This document shows positions 1 to 4,938 of a DNA stretch of 10,266 nucleotides, piece by piece. Source of the DNA: a bacterium (lineage in GTDB: Archaea; Nanobdellota; Nanobdellia; Pacearchaeales; GW2011-AR1); the NCBI GenBank assembly GCA_030588935.1, contig JAUUWR010000035.1:1-10266 (forward strand). Reading direction: 5' to 3'. The notes under the pieces are model-generated. The model ran no database searches. It was given only the letters and a program-made list of their open reading frames with translations, and had not been told where the DNA came from. The stretch's first letter is position 1; the number at the start of each line of letters is the position of its first letter. The position numbers were made by a program, and so were the translations under genes.

Positions 1-408
1 ATTAGAAATATGGCAAAAAAATTGATTACTAAATCAGATGAAGAAAAAAAAGCCTTTACTGAGAAACTTCAGAAAAAAGGTTTTAAAGTTGAGAGCATTG
101 CAGATGCATTGGCATTAAATAAAGAAAATTGGCTGAAAAGAAGATTACAAACAATTGTTCATGCAAAAAAATTAGCAAGTACTCTAAAACAAGCAAGGCA
201 GTTTGTTGTTCATAGGCATGTTAATGTTGGGAATAGAATAATTAATATTCCTTCATATCAAGTTGATTTAGAAAAAGAACCAGAAATAAAATTAAATATT
301 ATATTAAAATTAAAAAAACAAGAAAAACCCAGGAAGGAAGTTAAAAAGAAAGTTGAAGAAATTAAACCTTCTGAAAAAGTTAAAGAAGAAAATAAGGAGA
401 AAATTTAA
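1..408 (+). CDS. rps4: Small-subunit ribosomal protein uS4 (5'-truncated by the window edge)
   Basis: This is the C-terminal part of uS4, a primary 16S rRNA-binding protein that helps nucleate 30S assembly. The frame is open to base 1, with residues Ile-Arg-Asn before the Met codon at base 10, and archaeal uS4 needs roughly 40-60 more residues upstream, so the Met at 10 is internal rather than the start. The S4 RNA-binding domain is recognisable: the segment reading RRLQTIVHAKKLASTLKQAR, then FVVHRHVNVGNRIINIPSYQV, matches the archaeal pattern (RRLQT, KQARQ, a H-V-x-V-x-x-R turn, PSYxV). The last 35 or so residues are an unusual Lys/Glu-rich tail. The stop at 406-408 is one base before the uS11 start, which implies translational coupling. 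Typical archaeal order places uS13 just upstream, outside the window. Confidence 0.93.
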   Translation: MRNMAKKLITKSDEEKKAFTEKLQKKGFKVESIADALALNKENWLKRRLQTIVHAKKLASTLKQARQFVVHRHVNVGNRIINIPSYQVDLEKEPEIKLNIILKLKKQEKPRKEVKKKVEEIKPSEKVKEENKEKI

Positions 409-409
409 G

Positions 410-982
410 ATGGTAAAAGAAAAACAAAAAACTAAATCTGAAGAAAAAGTTGAGAAAGAAAAACCAAAAACTTCAAAAAAATTAAGTAAGGATAAAGATA
501 GCTCAGGCTCTAAAAAAACAAAGATTAGTGAAAAAGTAGAATCAGATATTAGTGATAAAGAAATTAAAAAATCAAAAGAGAAAAAAGCCCCTGAAAAGAA
601 AGAGAAAAAAGAAAGAATAGGAGTGCTTAATATTTATACTACTTTTAATAATACTATGATTAATTTAACAGATTTGGCTGGAACAAGTGTTGCTAAATTT
701 TCAGGTGGTGGTTCTACAAAACAAGACAGATTAAAAGCAAATCCAACTGTTGCTATGTTTATTGCTCAAAGGGTTGCTGAAGAAGCAAAAGACCATGGAT
801 TTACAGGATTTTATGTTAAGATACGGGCTAAAACCGGGCAGGCAAATCCTGGACCAGGAGCTCATTCTGCAGTTAAATCATTAACCAGAGCAGGATTTAA
901 AATCCTCAGTATTATGGATAATACCAGAATTCCAAGAGGAGGTCCGAAAAAGAAGGGTGGAAGAAGAGGGAGAAGACCATAA
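410..982 (+). CDS. rps11: Small-subunit ribosomal protein uS11 with long charged N-terminal extension
   Basis: uS11 lies on the 30S platform near the mRNA exit site and contacts 16S rRNA. The 190-residue product has a core from about residue 69: GVLNIYTTFNNTMINLTDL, an A-M-F-I-A-Q-R helix, the KTGQANPGPGAHSAVKSL loop and the basic C-terminus ending GGRRGRRP, all standard for uS11. Residues 1-68 are almost entirely Lys, Glu, Ser and Thr, whereas archaeal uS11 is usually about 130 residues. I chose the ATG at 410 because a GGAG Shine-Dalgarno sequence at 396-399 lies 10 bases before it and the previous gene stops at 408. A further in-frame ATG at 353 would overlap uS4 and has no such signal. 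A shorter form starting near the core (GTG at 622) cannot be excluded but has no clear ribosome-binding site. Confidence 0.93.
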   Translation: MVKEKQKTKSEEKVEKEKPKTSKKLSKDKDSSGSKKTKISEKVESDISDKEIKKSKEKKAPEKKEKKERIGVLNIYTTFNNTMINLTDLAGTSVAKFSGGGSTKQDRLKANPTVAMFIAQRVAEEAKDHGFTGFYVKIRAKTGQANPGPGAHSAVKSLTRAGFKILSIMDNTRIPRGGPKKKGGRRGRRP

Positions 983-1029
983 ATAGGTTTAAAAATGATG
1001 AAAATTAAATAAATATCAATACTTATAAA

Positions 1030-1094
1030 ATATTACGCTCTAAAAATGAGATGATTAAGCTACTCATCACCGAGCTAAATAATTTATTGAAGAT
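1030..1094 (+). repeat. Intergenic element, copy A (leader of rpoD)
   Basis: This is the first of four related intergenic sequences in the ribosomal cluster. Blocks: GCTC 1037-1040, GATTAAGC 1053-1060, GAGCT 1072-1076, GAT 1092-1094. Two nested stems can form: GCTC with GAGC (1072-1075), and ATGAG (1046-1050) with CTCAT (1063-1067), leaving the GATTAAGC block in a 12-base apical loop. The copy ends 12 bases before the rpoD start codon. Its role is unknown; it could be a leader that regulates or processes the transcript. Confidence 0.7.
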
Positions 1095-1106
1095 GAAATA
1101 AAAAAA

Positions 1107-1775
1107 ATGATAAAAATCCAAAATTACGATAAAAAAAATCAGAAAATAAGTTTTGTGACAGACATGTCAATTAGTTTGGCTAATGCTATTAGGAGGGGTG
1201 CTTTAGAAATTCCAATTATGGCTATTGATGATGTTGAAATTTCTAAAAATGATTCTGCTCTATATGATGAAATTTTGGCTCATAGAATTGGATTGATTCC
1301 AATTAAGACAGAGAAAGTTTCTGCCAAACAAATTAAATTTAAAATAAAAGAAGCCGGACCTAAAACAATTTATTCAAGTGATATAAAACCTTGTGTTGGA
1401 ACAGAATACAAATTTCCAATAGTAATTTTGGATAAAGACCAAGAAATTGAATTAGTTGCAAATGCAAATTTGGGCAAGGGAATTAAACATACAAAATATT
1501 CTCCGGGTTTAATTTTTTACAAGCATAATATTGATGAAGAAATTTTAGATTTTGTTCATATTGATGATGGAGGAAAAGTGCATTACGATGAAAGAGAACT
1601 GAAAGAAAAACAAGTTTCTGAAGAGATTGCAAATAAAATTAAAAAATTGAGTGTGGTAAATGAGTTGGTTTTTAATGTCGAATCCTGGGGGCAGATTGAA
1701 GTTAAGAAGATTTTTACAGAAGCTATTGATGTTCTTGATAAAAATTTAAGTGAGTTGAGGAAAGCTGTGAAATGA
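1107..1775 (+). CDS. rpoD: DNA-directed RNA polymerase subunit D (Rpo3)
   Basis: Subunit D is the archaeal equivalent of bacterial alpha and eukaryotic Rpb3. It pairs with subunit L to seed RNA polymerase assembly. The 222-residue protein shows the alpha-like dimerisation motif near the N-terminus (SISLANAIRRGALEIPIMAI), followed by the A-H-R-I-G-L-I-P-I segment and a C-terminal return to the assembly fold ending in a helix (AIDVLDKNLSELRKA). The central part holds only one cysteine (in IKPCVGTEYKFP), so the [4Fe-4S]-binding ferredoxin-like insertion found in Sulfolobus and many methanogens is absent or has lost its ligands, as in several other archaea. No strong Shine-Dalgarno sequence precedes the ATG. 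Instead, repeat element A and an A-rich stretch run up to it. The position after uS11 matches the canonical archaeal operon. Confidence 0.95.
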   Translation: MIKIQNYDKKNQKISFVTDMSISLANAIRRGALEIPIMAIDDVEISKNDSALYDEILAHRIGLIPIKTEKVSAKQIKFKIKEAGPKTIYSSDIKPCVGTEYKFPIVILDKDQEIELVANANLGKGIKHTKYSPGLIFYKHNIDEEILDFVHIDDGGKVHYDERELKEKQVSEEIANKIKKLSVVNELVFNVESWGQIEVKKIFTEAIDVLDKNLSELRKAVK

Positions 1776-1790
1776 TTTTATATATCTAAA

Positions 1791-1852
1791 AATATTTACG
1801 GCTCGAATCAGGAGCTTAAGCTGTTCATCTGAGTAACTTAAAATTTAAAGAT
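1791..1852 (+). repeat. Intergenic element, copy B (between rpoD and tRNA-Leu)
   Basis: This is the second copy. Blocks: GGCTC 1800-1804, AGCTTAAGC 1813-1821 (inside the perfect 10-base palindrome AGCTTAAGCT), GAGT 1831-1834, GAT 1850-1852. GCTC can pair with GAGT through one G-T wobble, and CAG (1809-1811) with CTG (1829-1831) as an alternative inner stem. It starts 15 bases after the rpoD stop and ends 47 bases before the tRNA. The 15-base distance from GCTC to TTAAG equals that in copies C and D. Confidence 0.7.
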
Positions 1853-1867
1853 ATAAAAAAACAAAAC

Positions 1868-1875
1868 TTTAAAAA
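1868..1875 (+). promoter_or_regulatory. Candidate TATA box for tRNA-Leu
   Basis: TTTAAAAA lies about 25-30 bases before the mature tRNA 5' end, the usual distance for an archaeal TATA box. The surrounding sequence is very A/T-rich and a second candidate lies at 1853-1860, so the call is tentative. Confidence 0.3.
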
Positions 1876-1880
1876 ACAAT

Positions 1881-1905
1881 CTCTGCTTAGAAAAACTAAG
1901 CGGAG
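1881..1905 (+). other. 10-bp inverted repeat overlapping the tRNA-Leu 5' end
   Basis: CTCTGCTTAG (1881-1890) pairs with CTAAGCGGAG (1896-1905) across an AAAAA loop, with one T-G wobble. The right arm contains the first six bases of the mature tRNA, so the fold would compete with the acceptor stem if the precursor begins upstream. The left arm resembles the tRNA 3' acceptor strand (TCTCCGC). Confidence 0.55.
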
Positions 1906-1983
1906 ATGCCGGAGCGGTCAAACGGACTTGGTTAAGGTCCAAGTGGCTTAGTACCTACGAGGGTTCGAATCCTTCTCTCCGCA
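1900..1983 (+). tRNA. tRNA-Leu, anticodon AAG
   Basis: This is an 84-base class II tRNA. Acceptor stem GCGGAGA (1900-1906) pairs with TCTCCGC (1976-1982), and the discriminator is A1983. The D arm is CCG/CGG with GG in the loop. The anticodon stem CTTGG/CCAAG encloses the 7-base loop TTAAGGT (1932-1938), giving anticodon AAG at 1934-1936 followed by G37. A long variable arm, typical of Leu and Ser tRNAs, precedes a T arm GAGGG/CCTTC with the loop TTCGAAT. The A discriminator and loop sequence fit leucine. CCA is not encoded, and TTTT directly after the gene could terminate transcription. A tRNA-Leu before eL18 is common in archaeal gene order. The A at position 34 is odd, because archaea normally use GAG here. 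Confidence 0.92.
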
Positions 1984-2014
1984 TTTTAAATAAAAGAGTT
2001 CTGATAAATATAAA

Positions 2015-2788
2015 ATGGTTAAATTAGAAAAAGAAATTAAAATAAGTCTTTTAGAAAGAGATTTTTTTGCAGAAGATAGAACAGGAACTACTATAAAAGG
2101 TTATGAACCTGCAATTATTAGTGATGGAAAAAAATAAGAATTGGGCGAGTAATTGATACAAAAAGAATAGGGGAAGCACAATTTATAGATTTTATTTCAA
2201 ACATCTCTTCCCTTAACTGATTCTCAATTAAATTTAACAGAACTTCTAAAAGATAATGAAAATGGAAGTGTGTGGTTAAAAAAATTAAGAGAACGTTCTT
2301 TATATTATTCTGGAAAAGAAATTCCAACAGCATTGTCAATCAGTTGTGTACAAATTCCAAAAAAAGTAGAATATAGTCTATTTCCAGAGGACTATATTGA
2401 AAAAGGTGGGGATTATACTTGCCCCCAAGGGTATTTAACCTGTCTTCCAGAAACTGCAGTTTATTTTGTTGTGAAACCTCCAATAGTTATTGAGGATGGT
2501 AAAAGAATAACAAATCTTAATTGGCATAGAAAACTTATAAGTTCTAATGGAATCTTTGATAGTTACTCTATAAAAGATGTTGAAGAAGAAAACCCATTTA
2601 AGACATTGCAAGGAGATTTATTTGGAACTCTAAATTCTGGAGATTTAATAGATAAAATTGGGAAGTGGGAAGATTGTTTTCCTTTAACTCACTATCTAGA
2701 AATAAGTTATCCTGTTGCATTAAGGGATCTTGGACAAATGAATCCTTTAACTATCAGGATTCAACCAGCAGAAACTTTTAAAAACTAA
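2015..2788 (+). pseudogene. Uncharacterised gene split by two compensating frameshifts
   Basis: I do not recognise this protein. The frame from ATG 2015 encodes MVKLEKEIKISLLERDFF and continues to ...GYEPAIISDGKK, then hits TAA at 2135-2137 just after a run of seven A. Reading one base back, a second frame continues as IRIGRVIDTKRIGEAQFIDF to about 2210 before a TGA at 2218-2220. The original frame then resumes (TDSQLNLTELLKDNENGSVW) and runs open to TAA at 2786-2788. Joined, this gives one plausible protein of about 255 residues, soluble, acidic, with no visible membrane segment or catalytic motif. The later part holds three cysteines and a Pro-rich turn region. Opposite shifts that restore frame suggest two single-base errors or mutations in one gene. 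A slippage site at the A run is a less likely alternative. A foreign gene between tRNA-Leu and eL18 is itself unusual. Confidence 0.6.
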
Positions 2789-2811
2789 TTCTCATCTCAG
2801 TTTATATTAGA

Positions 2812-3168
2812 ATGATATCAAAAACCCAAATAAGCAAACGAGTAAAAAGAAAAACAAATCCTGAATTAGTTGGAACCATTGAATTAGCTCGAAAAAACAA
2901 TTTATTAGAATTAGGTAAGAGATTATCAGGGCCTAAAAGATTTTACAAAAAAGTTAATTTAGGGGATTTGGATAAATTAAAAGAAGAAAAGATTCTTGTT
3001 GTTGGGAAAGTTCTTGGTGATGGAGAAATTAAAAAGAAGATTAAAATTGCTGCTTTGGGTTTTTCAGACAGTGCTAAAGAAAAACTTAAAAAAGCAGATT
3101 GTAAAATATTAACAATAAAACAGGCTATTGAGAAAAATCCTAAATTAGAAGGGGTGAAGATAATATGA
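2812..3168 (+). CDS. rpl18e: Large-subunit ribosomal protein eL18
   Basis: eL18 is a 23S rRNA-binding protein of the archaeal/eukaryotic 50S/60S subunit, distantly related to bacterial uL15. The 118-residue product has the expected basic N-terminus (KRKTNPELVGTIELARKNN) and the middle segment KILVVGKVLGDGEI, followed by KKIKIAALGFSDSAKEKL, which matches the L18e/L15 signature. Length is normal for archaea. The stop overlaps the uL13 start by four bases (ATGA), so the two are translationally coupled. No Shine-Dalgarno sequence or correctly spaced TATA box is visible before the ATG, and the gene may depend on read-through from upstream. Confidence 0.95.
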   Translation: MISKTQISKRVKRKTNPELVGTIELARKNNLLELGKRLSGPKRFYKKVNLGDLDKLKEEKILVVGKVLGDGEIKKKIKIAALGFSDSAKEKLKKADCKILTIKQAIEKNPKLEGVKII

Positions 3169-3569
3169 CAAGAATAATAATTGACGCAAACAATGCAATT
3201 TTTGGGCGGCTTTGTAGTTTTGCTGCTAAAAAAGCTTTGCAGGGTGACGAAGTTATCATTGTTAATTGTAAGAAAGCTATTATAACTGGGAATAAAAAAG
3301 ATGTTGTTAAAAAATATCATGAATTAAGAGAAAAGGCAAGCTCTTCTTTAAAAGGTCCAAAACATATAAGAACGCCTTATAGAATGCTGAAAAGGGGAAT
3401 TAGAGGAATGGTTCCTGATCATAGAAAAGGTATTGGAAAACAGACACTTTCAAGAATAAAATGTTATGACTCTGTTCCTACAGAACTTGAAGGGCAGAAA
3501 ATGATTAAATCAGGAAGAGTGAAACTTAAAAAACATATTGAATTAGGAGAATTAGTTGAAAAGCTTTAA
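3165..3569 (+). CDS. rpl13: Large-subunit ribosomal protein uL13
   Basis: uL13 is an early-assembling 50S protein. The 134-residue product starts TRIIIDANNAIFGRLCSFAA, continues with VIIVNCKKAIITGNKKDVV, and has the archaeal segment HIRTPYRMLKRGIRGMVPDH, all diagnostic. Length matches archaeal uL13, which lacks part of the bacterial C-terminus. It starts at the ATG overlapping the eL18 stop, supported by coupling and by alignment of the first residues. A 206-base gap holding two copies of the intergenic element separates it from uS9, where most archaea leave little space. Confidence 0.95.
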   Translation: MTRIIIDANNAIFGRLCSFAAKKALQGDEVIIVNCKKAIITGNKKDVVKKYHELREKASSSLKGPKHIRTPYRMLKRGIRGMVPDHRKGIGKQTLSRIKCYDSVPTELEGQKMIKSGRVKLKKHIELGELVEKL

Positions 3570-3599
3570 ATATAATTAATAAACTGTTAACTTAATAAA

Positions 3600-3667
3600 A
3601 TATGATGGCTTGAATCAGAAGCTTAAGGAAACTCCTTGAGTAGCTCGATTATTCATGAGATTCCAGA
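3600..3667 (+). repeat. Intergenic element, copy C (between uL13 and uS9)
   Basis: Blocks: GGCT 3607-3610, AGCTTAAGG 3620-3628, TAGCT 3641-3645, GATTCC 3659-3664. A strong local hairpin pairs CTTAAGG (3622-3628) with CCTTGAG (3634-3640) around a 5-base loop, and GGCT can pair with AGCT (3642-3645) around it. It is followed in tandem by copy D, sharing the 3' text GATTCCAGA and AATAAA. Confidence 0.75.
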
Positions 3668-3693
3668 TAAATAAAACAAGTGGAATTAACAAA

Positions 3694-3766
3694 TAATTAT
3701 GGCTCGAGAGAGAAGATTAAGCGCGAACAACCCTCTGTAGAGCTTAATATTTTTTAAGATTCCAGA
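3694..3766 (+). repeat. Intergenic element, copy D (leader of uS9)
   Basis: Blocks: GGCTC 3701-3705, GATTAAGC 3715-3722, GAGCTTAAT 3740-3748, GATTCCAGA 3758-3766. Stems: GCTC (3702-3705) with GAGC (3740-3743), and AGAG (3709-3712) with CTCT (3733-3736). As in copy A, the GATTAAGC block lies in the apical loop and the element ends about 10 bases before a start codon, here that of uS9. Confidence 0.75.
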
Positions 3767-3775
3767 AAAATAAAA

Positions 3776-4222
3776 ATGGAAAAAAACAAACAAGGTAAGA
3801 AAAAACAAAAAAGCAAAGAACAGAAAAGTTTGACAGTAAGCGGGAAAAGAAAAACTGCTATAGCTAAGGCTACGATTAAAAAAGGTGCTGGGAAAATCCT
3901 GATTAATAAAATACCTTATGAAAATTTGGATTTTTTTAAGAAATTATCTATTAAAGAGCCTATAGAACTGGCTAAAAATGTTTTAGGGGGTTTTGACTTT
4001 GATATTGAAGTTAATGTTAAGGGAGGGGGCTCTGAGAGCCAAATTGGGGCTTCGAGACTGGCAATTGGAAAAGCTTTGGTTGGTTTTACAAAATCAATAG
4101 AATTAAAAAGAGTTTTTAGCAGTTATGATAAAAGTTTGCTAGTTGCAGATATAAGAAGAAAAGAAGCTTACAAGCCAGGTGACAGCAAGGCAAGGAAGAA
4201 GAGGCAGAAGTCGTTTAGGTAG
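3776..4222 (+). CDS. rps9: Small-subunit ribosomal protein uS9
   Basis: uS9 sits in the 30S head, and its C-terminal tail reaches the P-site tRNA. The 148-residue product has a Lys-rich extension of about 18 residues, then the family start VSGKRKTAIAKATIKKGAGK, the middle GGGSESQIGASRLAIGKAL, and the conserved basic tail KARKKRQKSFR ending in Arg, the functionally important C-terminus. Copy D of the intergenic element runs up to the ATG, and no Shine-Dalgarno sequence is visible. In many archaea rpoN, rpoK and uS2 follow; here the conserved cluster ends and accessory genes begin. Confidence 0.95.
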   Translation: MEKNKQGKKKQKSKEQKSLTVSGKRKTAIAKATIKKGAGKILINKIPYENLDFFKKLSIKEPIELAKNVLGGFDFDIEVNVKGGGSESQIGASRLAIGKALVGFTKSIELKRVFSSYDKSLLVADIRRKEAYKPGDSKARKKRQKSFR

Positions 4223-4238
4223 AAGGCAAAGGCAAATG

Positions 4239-4246
4239 TATTTATT
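4239..4246 (+). promoter_or_regulatory. Candidate TATA box of the small Cys-rich gene
   Basis: TATTTATT is centred about 28 bases before the ATG at 4271, the spacing expected for a leaderless archaeal transcript. It supports the ATG at 4271 over the in-frame GTG at 4247. Confidence 0.4.
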
Positions 4247-4270
4247 GTGCTTTTGGTAATTCTTATTAAT

Positions 4271-4507
4271 ATGGATGTAATCCAAATAAAACAAGGTCTA
4301 GGTGTTAGAATTTTTTATAATTTAATAGATTGTAAACATAGGGGGGATTGTTCTTACCAAGAAGAGAGGGAGGCCAAGTTAAAAGGGAAATATCCCTCAA
4401 CAGAGGGTCGTTGTTATTTTAATCCAAGTATATTTCAATGTAAAAAATATCAGAAGCTTAATCCTCAAGCAGAGATTCCAGAAATTTATGATTTAAGATG
4501 TTTGTAA
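4271..4507 (+). CDS. Small Cys-rich protein, possibly zinc-binding
   Basis: This is a 78-residue protein of unknown function. With Met at 4271 the cysteines are at residues 21, 27, 48, 57 and 77, with His at 23. The spacing C-x-H-x3-C ... C-x8-C suggests a structural metal site rather than disulfides, since the protein has no signal peptide and is probably cytosolic. The sequence is polar and charged through the middle (YQEEREAKLKGKYPSTEGRC), with a Pro-rich end. I chose the ATG at 4271 because a TATA-like sequence lies about 28 bases upstream; the GTG at 4247 would add a short hydrophobic stretch of eight residues. No homologous family is recognised. Confidence 0.6.
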   Translation: MDVIQIKQGLGVRIFYNLIDCKHRGDCSYQEEREAKLKGKYPSTEGRCYFNPSIFQCKKYQKLNPQAEIPEIYDLRCL

Positions 4508-4525
4508 AGAGGTTGTTAAAGATAA

Positions 4526-4535
4526 ATTTAAATAA
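4526..4535 (+). promoter_or_regulatory. Candidate TATA box of the 48-residue membrane peptide
   Basis: ATTTAAATAA is centred about 25 bases before the ATG at 4555 and supports that start over the upstream ATG at 4498. Confidence 0.4.
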
Positions 4536-4554
4536 ATTGTTTTATTGGCATGAT

Positions 4555-4701
4555 ATGAAAAATAAACCTAATATAAAAGTAATAATATATTCATTAATCG
4601 CCTTTGGTTTTCTGGCTTTAACATTTTTTGTAGACTGGATATTTATAATCGGGGCTGTTGTTATGATGTATCTGAATCAGAGAGAGCTGATGAAAAGATA
4701 A
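4555..4701 (+). CDS. Two-helix membrane peptide of unknown function
   Basis: A 48-residue product with a short basic N-terminus (MKNKPNIK) is followed by two hydrophobic segments: about residues 9-26 (VIIYSLIAFGFLALTFFV) and 28-41 (WIFIIGAVVMMYL), then a charged end (NQRELMKR). This is a helical hairpin with both ends probably in the cytoplasm. The frame also has an ATG at 4498 overlapping the previous gene, which would add 19 residues; the TATA-like box at 4526-4535 favours 4555. No family is recognised. Several peptides of this kind occur in the window. Confidence 0.5.
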   Translation: MKNKPNIKVIIYSLIAFGFLALTFFVDWIFIIGAVVMMYLNQRELMKR

Positions 4702-4728
4702 TTCTAAAAACCCTTTTTCAACAAATAT

Positions 4729-4938
4729 CTAAATCCTTTCCTCAATTATCCTGGAAATTGGTTTTCCTGTCTTTTTTTTAAGTTTTTTAAGCTTATTGAT
4801 AGTTTCAACTGACAGAGTTATATCTATTCTTTTCCTTTGGAATGGAAGTTCTCTTGTCTTATCATAATTTTCAAGCATTTCAAATGCTTTTTTATTCTCT
4901 TTCAATATCCTGTTTATTGTTTTTTTATTTAATTGCAT
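4729..4938 (-). CDS. CopG-like ribbon-helix-helix protein, probable antitoxin
   Basis: This is a 69-residue protein. Residues 37-69 follow the ribbon-helix-helix pattern: a basic strand (KRIDITLS), a first helix (VETINKLKKLKKKTG) and a second helix (KPISRIIEERI). Such proteins bind DNA as dimers and often repress their own operon. The first 36 residues are charged and may contact the toxin. It is the second gene of the minus-strand pair and its start overlaps the 3' end of the Doc-like gene by 14 bases, so the two are co-translated. The context makes it the likely partner that neutralises the toxin. Fic-type inhibitors carry an S/T-x3-E-(G/N) motif; here only S-R-I-I-E-E is seen near the C-terminus, so inhibition by that mechanism is unproven. 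Confidence 0.7.
   Translation of the reverse strand: MQLNKKTINRILKENKKAFEMLENYDKTRELPFQRKRIDITLSVETINKLKKLKKKTGKPISRIIEERI

Noticed and set aside
353..409. uS11 start at ATG 353
   Set aside because: It would overlap uS4 by 56 bases and has no ribosome-binding site, while ATG 410 has GGAG ten bases upstream and follows the uS4 stop.
1030..1094. Element A-D copies as box C/D or H/ACA guide RNAs
   Set aside because: The reverse strand of copy A contains GTGATGA and those of B and C contain CTGA, but no copy has a complete and correctly spaced C-D'-C'-D set, the four do not share these boxes, and no 3' ACA or kink-turn is common to them.
2118..2339. 73-residue minus-strand reading frame
   Set aside because: It lies antisense to the frameshifted gene, has low-complexity Phe/Leu/Asn-rich sequence and no promoter or ribosome-binding site.
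2789..2806. Attachment-site copy of the tRNA-Leu 3' end
   Set aside because: TTCTCATCTCAGTTT loosely resembles the tRNA 3' end and its flank (TTCTCTCCGCATTT), but mismatches and a gap are too many for a credible integrase site, and no integrase gene is present.
2943..3320. 125-residue minus-strand reading frame
   Set aside because: It is antisense to eL18 and uL13, which are certain; the translation is Ser/Phe/Ile-rich shadow sequence.
4449..4482. Fifth copy of the ribosomal-cluster element inside the small Cys-rich gene
   Set aside because: ATCAGAAGCTTAA and GAGATTCCAGA match copy C exactly, but the spacing between them is 10 rather than 30 bases, the GAGCT block is missing, and the stretch encodes a plausible protein end. 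Probably chance, though worth including in a covariance scan.
4498..4554. Longer start for the 48-residue membrane peptide
   Set aside because: The upstream ATG overlaps the previous gene and adds a basic stretch without a promoter signal; a TATA-like box 25 bases before 4555 favours the shorter form.
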